From: Malachius bipustulatus
Taxonomy: Eukaryota; Arthropoda; Insecta; Coleoptera; Melyridae
Assembly: GCA_910589415.1 (NCBI GenBank)
Contig: OU342630.1
Coordinates: forward strand, 1,984,001-2,048,000
Direction: 5' to 3'
DNA length: 64,000 bases
Positions 10,160 through 21,412 of the stretch are shown in pieces; position 1 is the first letter of the stretch, and each line of letters starts with the position of its first letter. The translations under genes were made by a program, and so were the position numbers. The notes beneath the pieces were generated by a model. It saw only the letters and a list, made by a program, of their open reading frames with translations, searched no databases and was not told the DNA's origin.

Positions 10160-12299
10160 CGGATGACGTTTGATTCACATTGCGTTACCTAAAGTCACGT
10201 TACTTCTACAGGTGTGTCCCTTCAAACTTTCAAAAATACCGCCATGAGGCAGGGTTTCTGGACGCAGTTTTCAATCTGGGGAACTGAAATTTTTGTGGAA
10301 GTAAAATATTCACAAGGAGTGGTCTGGGTTTGCATTTGAGCAAAATCGGTGAACCCGTTCCAAAATCACGGCCTTTTGAATTTTAGGAAAAACTGAATGA
10401 ACTCCTGTATTAACAAGATTGGAAGAAAATTATTCCAAATTTGAGTTAGTGCAATGAAATTTGCATTATTTCTATTAAGAAGCCGGAGGCGTGGGCAGGA
10501 AAATGGTAAAACCGACGAATTTTTTACTCTTGTAAAACTTTGGGATGACGTTTTATTTACGTTAAAAAAATTCCTAAAGTCGTGTTACTTGTACAGGTGT
10601 CCCTTCAAATTAAAAAAAATACCGCCATTAGGCCAGGCGCACATTGGAACGCAGGCGACATAGCGCAGGCCAGACTGCACAGCACAGAAAAAACTGCACG
10701 CAGGTTATCAGACACGTGCCCAAGCGCACATTGATAGACAGTTTTGTGACAGTCTCTTCAAAATTATTTACTGATTTGAAATTATGATAACGTCATTCTT
10801 CTCTCTTCTCTATTTATTTTATTATGGACCGAATTCCTTGACCTAATTCAACTTAGTTTTCGAACAGCTTCGATCAGTTCATCAAACATTGTTATCTATA
10901 AAGTACTAAAACTACTTAAAATAATATTAAATTTAAAATTACAATTAATTAATTGACAGTCAGAGCACACACTTGCACGTCTCGCACAGGGAAGCAGGAA
11001 ACTGTGTCTGGGACACTGAATGAAGCAGGTTATTTGTCGAATAGTTTTACCCTGTCCTGCCTTGCGTCTCAATTTGCGTACACACACTTGAAATATTTGT
11101 TTACAAAAACACGTACTGCCCTGCTCTGTGTCGCCTACGTTGCCTGCGTTGCAATGTGCGCCCGGCCTTAGGCACGGTTTCTGAACGCAGTTTTCAATCT
11201 GAGAGACTGATATTTTTGTGGGGAAAGATATCTACAAGGAGTGGTCATATATTATTGCATTTGAGCAAAATAGGCCTGCTGCCTTTTGAATTTTGGGGAT
11301 AATTGCTCTTTTCTGAACCCATGGATAAGGTAAATAGAAAAAACAAACTTTTAAACTAAATTAACTAGGTTGGATGAACATTATTTCCGTTAAAATTTGA
11401 GTTAATGCAGTAAAATTTGTATTATTTCTATTAATAGGCCAGTGGCGTGGGTAGGGAAAGGATAAGAATGGCTAAATTTCTATAATCATTTATGAGCACA
11501 TATTTGAGGGAATTAAATTACTACTTTTACAGTGTACAACCATACTAATATCTTTTAACCCTCAAAAATTTAAAGAAGCAAATAAGGAAAATGTCGGATA
11601 TACTCGAATTTTTTTTATGATGTTTATTTCTCTAAAATTTTAAAAGCGCTCCTGTGCTTCATATTTTAATATTAGTGAACGAAATTTTGTTTTGCTTTTG
11701 TGAAACTTAAGGATGGACTTTGATTTACGGTAAAAAAATTTCCTTAGGTTGCGTTACTTCTACAGGATATCCCTTAATTCAAACTTCGAAAATAACCGTC
11801 CATTAGCCACAGTTTCTGGTCGTAGAGACTGAAATTTTTGTGGGAGTAAATATTCATAAGGAGTGGTCTGGTATTATTGCCTTTGAGAAAAATTTATCGA
11901 GCCGTTTCAAATTCGGTCGGCCTTTTGAATTTTAGAAACAATGGCTATTGTTTGAACCCCTGTATTATAAGCAGGATAGGAGAAAACTTTTATATCAAAT
12001 TAACAAGAATGGAAGAAAAATTTTTGATATTTTAGTATATGCAATAAAAGGTTGCATTATTTCTATTAATAAGCCAGTGGCGTAGGTAGCAAACGGATAA
12101 AAATGGCAAGATGAAATTCAAAAATTTTGAGAAGCATAATATAAGAAAAATGACGGAGATATTGGAATTTTTTACATGTTGTTAATTTCTCTAAAATTCA
12201 AATTACGCTAATATAACCGGACTCTGGAAAATTTCAGAAAGCCAATGAAGCCAATTTAAAAAGCGGTGAAAATATTCATAATTGAATCGCATAAAAAAA
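10160..12299 (+). repeat. Satellite-like tandem array, ~640-bp unit
   Basis: The motif CGTTACTTCTACAGG recurs at about 10195, 10580 (TGTTACTTGTACAGG) and 11752, each followed by the same blocks: TTTTCAATCTG(G/A)G, AAGGAGTGGTC, CCTTTTGAATTTT, GCATTATTTCTATTAA and CCAGTGGCGTGGGTAGG. After removing the Harbinger MITE at 10631-11167, the second-to-third spacing is about 640 bp. The first unit has an internal deletion (385 bp). The same array occurs on the opposite strand at 62641-64000. The unit has no coding capacity. Its CAGTGGCG word resembles hAT termini. Confidence 0.7.
10631..11167. mobile_element. PIF/Harbinger-type MITE
   Basis: The element starts GGCCAGGCGCACATTGGAAC and ends with the complement GTTGCAATGTGCGCCCGGCC. 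TTA is duplicated on both sides (10628-10630 and 11168-11170). A TWA target duplication with GG(G)CC-type ends is the PIF/Harbinger signature. Excising it together with one TTA restores the satellite unit exactly. It is 537 bp long with no recognisable gene. Confidence 0.85.
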
Positions 12300-12303
12300 A
12301 TAT

Positions 12304-13006
12304 TGTTACGAATGAATAAAAGGGTGCATTCTGAAGTGGTGAAGTGGGCGGGACAGAGCAGCGGTGGCAATGATCGGCAGGCGGCGGCCTCGGGCGTCCT
12401 GTGTTGACCGGGGCGCGTGGTGGGGGATGGAGCCGGACGTGCCCACGGTAGGCGAGGCGACAAGCAGCCGCCTGACACTCTTATACACTTCTGACTCCCT
12501 GTTACCCAGAGAAAGGATCTCGCTGAAAACCACGGGAAATGAATGGAAAACTCTGGTCATTTCCTGTGGAGAAGTTCCAGAACAGGATGTTTGTGTGTCT
12601 GGAAGCCGAAGATCTAGGAAGGGAATATTCTCGAAATCTTTCTCTTGGATTTGTTCGGTAAATCGAAGCGAGCCGTCGGCAAACCCTCCAGAAGCTACTT
12701 CCAGAGGTAGGGATGCCCTATAAATAGCCAGCAGTTATTCGGACCGAGTCAGTTTAGTCTAGCAGTGTGTGAAGGAACAAGCGAAGTAACTAAGCGACTA
12801 GTGGCGATATAGACAGTGCGGTATTCCTAAGTGACTAGTGAAAAGGAGTAAAGTGTTATAGACCAAGTTAAGTTGTTGTATATTAGAAGTAGTGATATTT
12901 GTAACATTGTAATCTGAAATTCTTGTGGACATCAAATAAATAAATTAAACAGTAAATTTGTGTTTCCTAATTATTCGTCGAGCCTACGGTTAGAAAATCC
13001 GTAACA
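12304..13006 (+). mobile_element. Solo LTR, 703 bp, probably Ty3/gypsy
   Basis: It begins TGTTACGAATG and ends ATCCGTAACA, giving the canonical TG...CA and a short TGTTACG/CGTAACA inverted end. It is flanked by ATAT on both sides (12300-12303, 13007-13010). It has a TATA box (CCCTATAAATAGCC, about 12714-12728), a probable initiator in GAGTCAGTTTAGTC about 30 bases downstream, and an AATAAATAAA signal near 12940. The U3 half is unusually GC-rich and contains a spurious 119-codon frame. No internal region remains, so it arose by LTR-LTR recombination. Confidence 0.8.
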
Positions 13007-13331
13007 ATATTTATGCGATTGTTGAGCAAGAAGGTTTTTTTATTATTAAGTTTGACAGAATTTGACTTGCTCACAACAAATAAATTTGAAGTTAACGCAA
13101 GCTAATAATATTTTATTTGAAAGATATCGTAGATATGGTACACAATAAATTCAATTGTCAAATTAAAATCTTTCAAAAATATGAATTCAAAATTATTCAA
13201 GGGCTTAACAGGCATTTAACATGATTAGGGATTTACCATTCAAATTTAGTTTAGTGAAAATATAACTCAATATGTAATCGATATGTATTTAACGAGCATA
13301 TCTTCAGTTAAAACACACGGCAAAAATATAC
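13007..13331. other. AT-rich stretch, nothing recognised
   Basis: It starts with ATTTATGCGATTG, the inverted counterpart of the GAATCGCATAAAA left of the solo LTR. No gene or repeat can be assigned to the rest. Confidence 0.4.
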
Positions 13332-13573
13332 CACAGAATATATACAATCAGAAGCTAAACTCGCCGGCGGCGCCTTTGATCTTTTAGAGACAAGCCACAC
13401 CTCTAGCGGCCATTGCTTCAAAGTAGAAACGCAGGCCCGCCACAGAATAGGTACAATTCTATTCTGTGGGCACGCATTCAAAACTAATGAAAGCTCATCT
13501 CAAATCATGGCGGATCTCTATGCTCGGTATTTTTATTGAAGTTTATATTCTGATTGTACCTATTCTGTGAATG
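13332..13573. mobile_element. MITE with CACAGAATA termini
   Basis: CACAGAATATATACAATCAG at the left pairs with the complement of CTGATTGTACCTATTCTGTG at the right. A nested second terminus pair sits inside (CACAGAATAGGTACAATTCT and ATTCTGTGG at about 13441-13470). That suggests one copy inserted into another of the same family. There is no coding capacity. Confidence 0.6.
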
Positions 13574-13598
13574 TACCATGTTGGCTGCATTATGCTAG

Positions 13599-13791
13599 TG
13601 TGGCTGCTAGGCATCTCAGCTCTGTTGTCAGGCCATCAGAGAAGTTAACTTGACGTTACGTCATGATGATTAATTAGACAGAACAATTTAATTTGATATT
13701 ACGGTTTAATAATTTGTAATTATTTATCAACTTTTCGTACTTTAAATAAATATGGTGATTTTGTAATCGATAAATATCATTCATATTAACA
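13599..13791 (+). repeat. 5' LTR of the CsRn1-like element
   Basis: It starts TGTGGCTGCTAGGCATCTC and ends CATATTAACA. It is 193 bp long and pairs along its full length with 17676-17864. An AATAAATATGG signal lies near 13745. Confidence 0.9.
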
Positions 13792-13792
13792 C

Positions 13793-13810
13793 TGGTGACC
13801 CTAGAGTGAG
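13793..13810 (+). promoter_or_regulatory. Primer-binding site, TGGTGACCCTAGAGTGAG
   Basis: It begins one base after the 5' LTR with TGGTGACCC. Elements of the CsRn1 clade are reported to use a tRNA-Trp primer, and the motif is consistent with that; I could not compare it with the host tRNA. Confidence 0.65.
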
Positions 13811-13853
13811 TAATAAAACTACAGAAGCATCATTCAACTAATCAGAATCGAAA

Positions 13854-14640
13854 ATGACGGATCCAGCTACTTTCGCAGCATCTTCGGACCCACCCCAACA
13901 AGAAATAGCTCGAGTAGCCATTAAAATCCCGCCATTCTGGCGCAAGAATGTGAACACATGGTTCCTGCAAGTGGAATCTCAGTTTGCTATCTCCAACGTT
14001 ACTAGTGAAGTTACAAAATATGATTTGATGATGAAGACCACTATCTAATACTCCATTCTCGTGCTTGAAATCAAGACTAATCAATGAATTCGCTCAAACA
14101 GAAGCAGAAAAAGTGAAAACACTTCTTACTGATTTGCAACTCGGAGATAGGAAACCCTCCACCCTCTTAAGAGAGATGCGAACATTGGCAGGCAGTCAAG
14201 TAACTGATGAATTTTTACGCACAATATTTCTCCCAAGACTGCCGACAAATGCTAGAACCGTCTTAGCTGCAAGCCAAGATAATGTAGATACAATAATAGG
14301 CATGGCAGACAAAATTTTAGCTATCACAGCTCCATCTTCATCGTATTTATGCGAAGTTAATAAACCTGTTGTTTCTACAGACGAAAGATATTCAAAATTG
14401 GAACAGGCACTTAAGGATTTGACCCAGTCTGTTAGCGAACTGCGCTCTCGCCCAATGTCCAGGTCGAATTCTACCAGCCGCTCAAGATCAATCAGTCGTC
14501 GAAAATATCAGTACTGTTGGTATAATTTTTTAAATTTGGAAGCGATGCTAACAAATGTGTCGAACCTTGCCCTTTCAAATCTGTTAATAACACTAACCAG
14601 GGAAACGAAGAAGCCCCACACATATTGCGGCAGAAGGCGA
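13854..14640 (+). pseudogene. gag: CsRn1-like gag, broken
   Basis: The ATG at 13854 opens M-T-D-P-A-T-F and soon reaches I-P-P-F-W and W-F-L-Q-V-E-S-Q-F, typical of the Gag N-terminus in this clade. A stop at 14046 and an apparent deletion of about 20 codons precede the second block (K-S-R-L-I-N-E-F from about 14065). That block continues through L-R-E-M-R-T-L-A and L-P-T-N-A-R-T-V-L. An S/R-rich region (about 14430-14500) leads to the zinc finger, which begins C-W-Y-N-F and needs a frame change near 14535 to give the C...P-C spacing. The expected His of the C-H-C-C finger is Asn here. Confidence 0.8.
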
Positions 14641-14679
14641 TAGGGGCACAACACAATCAAGCCGTTTATTTTTTTCCAA

Positions 14680-17663
14680 AATTGCTACTGGATTGAAATT
14701 TTTGGTCGACTCTGCGGCGGATGTTTCCGTAATTCCTCCGTCTAACAAAGTCAGGTAAAATGCTTCAACACGTAAACTGTTTGCTGCCAATGGTTCATCG
14801 ATTCAAACGTTTGGGAACGCCTTTTTAACCTTGATATAGGTCTCAGACGTTCATTCTGCTGGCCTTTTGTAATAGCGGAAGTCCTATCATTGGAGCAGAC
14901 TTTTTATCTCATTTTGGTCTGTTGCTGGATATGAAGCAAAAACGTCTCATGGATTCTAACACTCAACTTTCTATTGTTGGAATCTCTTCAAGAATCAATC
15001 AACAAACAATGCTGACAATTTCTCCCAATCATAAATACTCAGCTCTTTTCACTGAATTCCCAAATATTTTAAAAGAAAATCCTGAATTTGAATAGGTATA
15101 ACAACGACATCAAATTTTCACACCAGATTATAACTTCGGGTACCCCAGTCTCAGCGAAACCACGACGCCTACATCCAGATAAATTATCTCAAGCCAAACT
15201 AGAATTTGGGAAAATGTTGCAATTAGGAATCTGTAGGCCTTCTAATAGCTGTTGGGCCAGCCCACTACACATTGTACCGAAAAAGGATGGATCTTGGCGT
15301 CCTTGTGGGGATTATCGGTCATTAAATGCCATAACTACTCCAGACCGTTACCCAATTCCACATCTGCAAGACTTCAATTCACAGCTGGAGGGATAAAAGC
15401 TTTTCACTAAAATTGACCTTGTGAAAGCCTTCCATCACATCCCAGTTGCCTCCCAGGATATACCAAAGACTGTAGTGATTACATCCCTTGACCTTTTTGA
15501 ATTTGTACGTCTCCCTTTTGGCCTCAGAAACGCAGCCCAATCCTTTCAGCGATACATTCATATAATACTAAGAGATCGACCATTTGTATACTCTTATATC
15601 GACAACTTATTAGTAGCTTCATCCTCCGAAGACGAACACATAATTCATTTTAAGATGTTACTATCTACACTAAACAAGCATCATATTAATATTAATATAG
15701 CCAAGTGTGTTTTTGGAGCACAAGGAGTTTCGTTTCTGGGATATCGTGTAAATGAATTTGGAATTTACCCCTTGCCATTCACTCAACAACCGCTTTTTGA
15801 TTTGTGTCAGAATACAAAAAAACGAGACAAACGCTTAGTCAAGTGGACAGCCTTGGCGAAAACGAGTTTTACAAAGTTGAAAAATGAACTATCCAATGCT
15901 ACTCTTCTGGCTCATCCTGCTTTGAACCTTTCCCTCGTATTGACGGTCGATGCATCTGATTTTGCTATGGGTGCGTCTATCCAATAAATGCGAGGTGACA
16001 TTAGAGGATTCACCTCTAATGTCCTAGAGGACAACCTCTAGGATTCTATTCAAGGAAATTATCAAATGCTCCAAAAAGCTACAGCACTTATGACCGAGAA
16101 CTACTCGCTGTTTATTCAGCCGTTAAGTACTTTAAATATATCCTCGAAGGAGACTTCACCATTTACACTGATCATAAACCCCTTACCTTTGCTTTCAATC
16201 AAAAACCAGAGAAAGCAACACCAAGACAACTCCGTTATTTGGATTTTGTTGGTCAATACACTACGAATATTCGATACCTGCCTGGCTTACAAAACGTGGC
16301 TGCCGATGCCTGCTCAAGAATTAATACCATCACAGTACCTTCTGTAATTTCATTAGAAGCTATAGCAACTGCCCAGGCTGAATGTGCAGAACTAACGGCA
16401 TTAGTCCAGTCCTCTACCTGTTCTCTCAAATTTCAAAAAATTCAACTGGACAATCAAACACAGCTTATTTGTGACTCTTCCACTGGCAAGATTAGACCAT
16501 TTATACCACAACAATTTCGAAGACATATTTTTGATTCAATACACAACTTAGCACATCCAGGTATCAAGGGATCTGTAGATCTTGTGTCACAACGTTTCGT
16601 TTGGCCTTCACTAAAAAAAGATGTCTCCCTCTGGGATAGGATATGCATCCCCTGTCAACGCGCCAAGATATGGAAGCATACTAGTAGCAGCATTGGCTCT
16701 TACCCCCCAACTGAATCAATATTTTCCCATATCAACCTAGACATAGTGGGACCATTGCCACCCTCTCAAGGGTTTTCCTATCTGGTAACCATGGTAGATA
16801 GGTATTCTCGCTGGCCAGAAGCTATTCCAGTATCTGATATTTCTGAAGAAACTGTTGCAAAAGCTATCATATCCACCTGGATATCTCGCTTTGGCGTTCC
16901 TACCCACATCACGACCGACAGAGGAAAACAGTTCGACTGTCAGTTGTTTAAGCACCTTACTACTGGCCTTGGCATCCACCACATCATGACGACAGCATAT
17001 CATCCAGCTGCGAATGGGAAAATTGAGAGGTGTCACCGACACCTAAAGGCTGCTTTTAAAGCGCACCTTACAAATGATTGGGTGACCATGCTTCCAACTG
17101 TACTTCTTGGATTACGATCTTATATTATTCCTGAACACAATACAACCCCTGCAGAGCTGACATATGGCGGACACATCAAATTGCCAGCTGATTTACTTGA
17201 AAATCAACCAATGCCAACCGACATTCCTACATTTCTTTATAAATTAAAAGCTGGAATGAAAGCGCTGCGCCCAGTCGAAGAAAAATACCACTCTAAAAAA
17301 TCAATTTTTATACAGCCAGAGCTTTGGACTTCTTCTCAGGTTTTCATTCAGCACGATGCCGTTCGGAAGCCACTCTAACCTGTTTATGATGGACCATTTC
17401 CAGTGAGTGCAAGAAACCCTAAACATTTCGAGATGATAACGAATCACGGGAAGAAGACCATTACCATAGACAGATTGAAACCGGCGTTTATTTTGGCTGA
17501 TCACGATGGCTCTTCTTCCCAACAGTATCCTGCTGACACTCCAGATGACTCTCTGTTAACACAGCCAGTTACCCAGTCCGGCATACCAGTACCAACATCC
17601 ACGGAAACTACTCGCTCCGGACGTCGCGTCCACTTCCCAGCAAGATATCTCACCGTTGTCTCT
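14680..17663 (+). pseudogene. pol: CsRn1-like pol, broken
   Basis: Blocks in order: protease F-L-V-D-S-A-A-D-V (14700-14725; D-S-G is normal); RT from about 15090 ([18 protein letters not shown]), a stop at 15394-15396, then L-P-F-G-L and Y-S-Y-I-D-N (about 15590-15608; second catalytic Asp changed to Asn); RNase H near 16035-16240 with Y-T-D-H-K-P-L; and integrase from 16239 with H-x3-H ... C-x2-C (about 16540-16665), D in N-L-D-I-V-G-P, D in T-T-D-R-G and E in N-G-K-I-E-R. A TAA at 17376 interrupts the P-L-x-P-V-Y-D-G-P-F segment before the tail, which ends T-T-R-S-G-R-R-V-H-F-P. Confidence 0.88.
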
Positions 17664-17673
17664 GGGGAGGGAG
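17664..17673 (+). promoter_or_regulatory. Polypurine tract before the 3' LTR
   Basis: GGGGAGGGAG ends two bases before the TGTGGCTG start of the 3' LTR. This is the expected plus-strand priming site. Confidence 0.75.
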
Positions 17674-17675
17674 TA

Positions 17676-17864
17676 TGTGGCTGCTAGGCATCTCAGCTCT
17701 GTTGTCAGGCCATCAGAGAAGCTAAGTTGACGCTACGTCTTGATGATTAGACAGAACAATTTAATTTGATATACGGTTTAATAATTTGTAATTATATTTA
17801 TCCACTTTTCGTACTTTAATAAATATTGTGATTTTGTAATCGATAAATATCATTCATATTAACA
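17676..17864 (+). repeat. 3' LTR of the CsRn1-like element
   Basis: It is 189 bp, TGTGGCTGC...TTAACA. It differs from the 5' LTR by scattered substitutions and small indels. It is followed by the CTAG duplication. Confidence 0.9.
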
Positions 17865-17868
17865 CTAG

Positions 17869-18467
17869 GTACCTATGTAGAAATATACAGGAGAAGATAG
17901 CTATATAGAGGTGATGAGCATTAGGACAGGATAGAGAATCTGTATGTTATCATTTTGATAAGGAAATCAGCGAAGCGACAACAATTTTTGACTTGTGTCA
18001 CGACTTTTGTCACGAATTACTTAAAAATTGACAGGTTAGAGAACATCGCTGGCAAGTGTAATTCCATTGGGACATCTATCGCTTTCTTTTTCGCGTTTAC
18101 AGTGTTCTAATCTTTTATCCTTGTCGATTCAATAAATCTTACGCTTAGTATCATTCAGCCTACTCGGTATGTAGAATATTGAAAGACACTTTTAATTAAT
18201 TCTCCAATGTGCACTCAATATCCGGTTTTGGGTGTACCTAGCAGAATGTCTCTTATTTCAAAGCTGTGTATCTCCTAAACGCTAAGATATACAAGGTCGG
18301 TTAAATTAGAGAAACCATTCTCTATTTTGTGGCCATCTCGAATCTGTCAAAACATACAAGATGTATGTGACTGTTCCTGAAATATCCTGAAGAAATTTAA
18401 AAATCGACCTACTTATTTTTGCCATACTTTTTTTTATTATTGGTGATTAACAACAGATTTTTATACC
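17869..18467. other. Unassigned stretch
   Basis: No frame over 60 codons, no repeat partner in the window and no RNA-like structure was evident by eye. Confidence 0.4.
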
Positions 18468-19290
18468 GAGTGACAAGTTTCAAAGCAGAACATAGGCGAA
18501 TAGCACGGGAAATCACATATTTGCAGTTTATTTCTCACCACTTTTTTCTACAAGAATGGTAATGATGTCTATCGAAAGAGAATTATTTTCTGAACATGCT
18601 GATACCAAAATACCTACAAATTAACAGTTTTATATCATGACAGAATATTTTAAACATTTTCAAAATTAAAAGATGAGCAGCCATGACATGCTAAATTCGG
18701 ACAACTTTTTCACTGTCAAAGCAAATATTTTCAATTATTTAATTTATTTTTTTGAAATAAATAATCCCACCCTTTTATAAATTGCGCTTCGAACTTGTCC
18801 AAGTTGTTGGTTATTAGCGAGTGCACATTCGGACACCACGAGCTCTGTAAATTTTATTTTTAAGGTAACCCCAAGATCTCAAGAAAAGTCACAACAAGGA
18901 TAAGGTGCTAAATCGGGAGATCTGGCCGCCCAGTTAATAGTACCATGGCGATAAACACGCATTAGAATAGCTATTATTATTATTATTATTCATTGACAAT
19001 CTTTGCAGGGAAACGTGTATCAGTAATTAAAAATATTTGTTTTGACAGTAACAAAATTATTCGAATTAGGCATGTCATAGCCGCTCACACTTTTAATTTT
19101 GAAAATGTTTAAGTTATTCTGTCACCATAAAGAAACTGTTAATTGTTAAGTATTTGGTATTAGCATGTTCAGAAAACAATCCTCTTTCGATAGACACCAT
19201 TACCATTCTTGTAGATGAAAGTGGTGAGAAATAAACCACAAATATGTGATTTCCAATGCTATTCGCCTATGTTCTGCTTTGAAACTTGTC
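18468..19290. mobile_element. Foldback element with a transposase remnant in its loop
   Basis: The arms at about 18478-18745 and 19030-19289 are inverted copies with moderate divergence, sharing for example CATAGGCGAATAGCA and GTCTATCGAAAGAG(A/G). The loop of roughly 280 bp carries a minus-strand transposase C-terminus and a (TAT)n tract at 18972-18990. The long inverted ends around a small remnant suggest an internally deleted Tc1/mariner-type element. Confidence 0.65.
18780..18960 (-). pseudogene. Tc1/mariner-type transposase C-terminal remnant
   Basis: The minus strand reads I-N-W-A-A-R-S-P-D-L-A-P-Y-P, then after shifts D-F ... R-S-W-G-Y-L-K-N-K. This is the block around the third catalytic residue, where related transposases read W-P-A-R-S-P-D-L-x-P-x-D-F-F-L-W-G-Y. 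It is broken by frameshifts and has no start. Confidence 0.6.
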
Positions 19291-19324
19291 ATAATGATAT
19301 GTACATAGGCCGTTAAAATCTATG

Positions 19325-19775
19325 CATCTGAAATTGCAAAAAGTTTCAAAGTTTCCGACTACATCACAGTTTTTTCATAGTCAACTTTCGTTTTTATTAT
19401 GGCCACCATATTGTATTTTAATGTCACTATGTGTTGAAAGAATTAGGGAAACTAAAAATCTAACACATCAAAAAAATTTCTTCAAAATTTCTTCTTCTTT
19501 TTTCGACAAAAAAAAACTTTATTCAACCAAATGACATAAATAACCATAAATCAAGCAATGTCACGTCATACTGCGACGTCACACGACGTCATTCGGTGAA
19601 AAAAATGTCTTTTTTTCCAAAATAGAAGGAAATTTTGAAATTTTTTTTTGGAATGTGATAGATTTTTGGTTTCCTTGATTCTTTTAATACAAAATGACAT
19701 TAAAATACAATATGGCGGCCATAAGGAATACTAAAGTTGACCATGAGAAATCTGGGATCTAGTTGGCATTGAAAA
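19325..19775. mobile_element. Inverted-repeat element (~180-bp arms)
   Basis: The left arm includes CATATTGTATTTTAATGTCA and TAGGGAAACTAAAAATCTA. The right arm carries their inverted equivalents (TGACATTAAAATACAATATG; TAGATTTTTGGTTTCC). The loop near 19510-19600 includes CGTCATACTGCGACGTCACACGACGTC. It has no coding capacity and the family is unassigned. Confidence 0.6.
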
Positions 19776-19876
19776 TTTTTGAAAAGTCAGAATTAGAATT
19801 TATTTACTGTCTACATATTTAGTAGGTTGCAATATATGTATACACAGCATACAAATCAGTCTTAGGTATAAGATAA

Positions 19877-20640
19877 AATAATAATAATAATAATAATAAT
19901 AATATCTCTCTTTATTGTACAAAAATTGCAACAATCATTGAACAGTACAATAGCGTTACGTAATGAAAAAAAATCAGTGAACAGAAACGATACCAATTCA
20001 GACAAATCGCATGCATCTTCAACAGGTCGTACGCAAGTTATTTAACATAAAAAAAACTCCAAACAACAGACAGTGTACATTAATGAATTAGTCTATAATA
20101 CATAGTTCCTAATACTATATCGTCGTAAAAGTGGGTTGTCCAGATGCTATCAAGCAAAAGTATCTATATTTTCAGGTAGTTAAGTCACAAAAAGTAGGGG
20201 GTGAGGAAGGGGGAATCCATGGAAGTATATGGTTCCAGCTCTGTCAGATGTCTCCGCAGATATAATTTGAACTGAGAGAATCTAACGGTTGACGGGTCTA
20301 GTCTGAAATGGTTCAAGTATTTTATAGCCGCGTATGTAAACCTCTTTTCAGTGAACGAGGTTGGTAGTCTAAATAAACTGAACCGAGTACGATAATTGTG
20401 ATTGAATCGGAAAGGAGGGCGGGGGCAATGTTAGAAGACCAAGTCGTTTAAAATGCCCCCTGCAAGACTCCTGGATGGATATATAGGCCTGCTAAGATCC
20501 TAAGAGTCCTCTTCTGAAGAAGGAAAGCTCTACGGAAAGACCTCTCGGTGCTGCCCCAGACGGCGATGCCATATGCAACATGACTATAGAAATGTCCGTA
20601 ATATGCTGAGAGCAGTAGTAATAAAATTAATAAAAACAAA
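19877..20640 (-). pseudogene. 3' fragment of a CR1/Jockey-type LINE
   Basis: The minus strand encodes A-Y-Y-G-H-F-Y-S-H-V-A-Y-G-I-A-V-W-G (20590-20540), then R-T-L-R-I-L-A-G-L. After a frameshift near 20450 it reads E-S-C-R-G-H-F-K-R-L-G-L-L-T-L. This is the region downstream of RT in APE-type LINEs. The 3' end shows AATAAAGAG and an (ATT)n tail (19877-19904). It is 5'-truncated, as usual for target-primed copies. Confidence 0.7.
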
Positions 20641-20684
20641 AATTATAAAATCAACCATAACTACTATGGTTTAAATTTATTTAA

Positions 20685-20950
20685 ATCGGTCACAATAGCA
20701 AAACTGCTAGAGTTTCGGTCAAACGGTCTCTAAAGTGCAGCATGACTTTGCTTGGTCAGTACTTAGATGGGTGACCAATTATAGTGGTAAATAAAAAAGT
20801 TCCGTGATCGATCGTGCTCCGGGAGGTACGTTAAAAAGGGGGTCCCGGCTGCTTCACAGCAGTCGTTAAGTTACGTCAGAGGCCCTTGGGCTACTTGAAA
20901 ACTTCTGACACTTGGGCTTTACCACAGCCATAAGATATTTATTTATTTAT
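20685..20950 (+). mobile_element. 5S-rRNA-derived SINE, copy 2
   Basis: It starts near AATCGGTCACAATAGC, carries the 5S promoter core GTACTTAGATGGGTGACC (within 20754-20776), and ends GGCTTTACCACAGCCA followed by an (ATTT)n tail at about 20935-20960. It matches the copy at 7901-8203 on the opposite strand along its whole length. Confidence 0.8.
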
Positions 20951-20960
20951 TTTATTTTTT

Positions 20961-21164
20961 ATGGTGATGGATGTTGTGTAGAGAATCAACTATAGTATAG
21001 GTATTGTTAGAAATTATTATCATTAATTCATTTTTATTTAATTTGAATTTTTCGAAAAAAAATTAAAATATTATTACTAATTGATCCTCTAGCCCCAAAC
21101 CACAAATCTAAATTCGATTACCAAAATTTAAAAAAAAATTTTTTTCTTTTTTATTATATTTTAA
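20961..21164. other. AT-rich stretch between repeats
   Basis: It holds homopolymer-rich sequence only. No feature was recognised. Confidence 0.4.
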
Positions 21165-21412
21165 AGAAAAAAGGTCTTTACAAAGTTCTATCACGTGTTC
21201 CTCGGATGAAAGTAAGTCGATTTAAGCCAACTTATCTTTGTGCAAAGTTGCCTAGTTTAGCCACTAGAGATGTCGAAGTATCAATCTAAAAATTGTTTTT
21301 TGATTTTAAAAAGTTAACGGCACGAGCGGTTTTGATGACTTTTGTTATGATGTCATGGTTTCATGGGACAAAAATTGGAATACTAAAATTACCCATTACG
21401 TTGATTCATTGG

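Larger units (their letters stand above)
13599..17864 (+). mobile_element. CsRn1-like Ty3/gypsy retrotransposon, complete but decayed
   Basis: It has two LTRs (13599-13791 and 17676-17864) with TG...CA ends, a primer-binding site, gag, pol, a polypurine tract, and a 4-bp CTAG duplication (13595-13598, 17865-17868). The total length is 4,266 bp. The Gag zinc finger of C-H-C-C type, compact Pol and TGGTGACCC primer site point to the CsRn1/Kabuki clade. Multiple frameshifts, stops and catalytic substitutions make it dead. The LTRs differ at many positions and by small indels, so it is not recent. Confidence 0.9.

Noticed and set aside
9876..10166. 96-codon frame as a gene
   Set aside because: No start context, no domain, and its end runs into the satellite array.
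12364..12723. 119-codon frame in the GC-rich region
   Set aside because: It lies wholly within the U3 of the solo LTR. Open frames are expected by chance in GC-rich DNA and no domain is visible.
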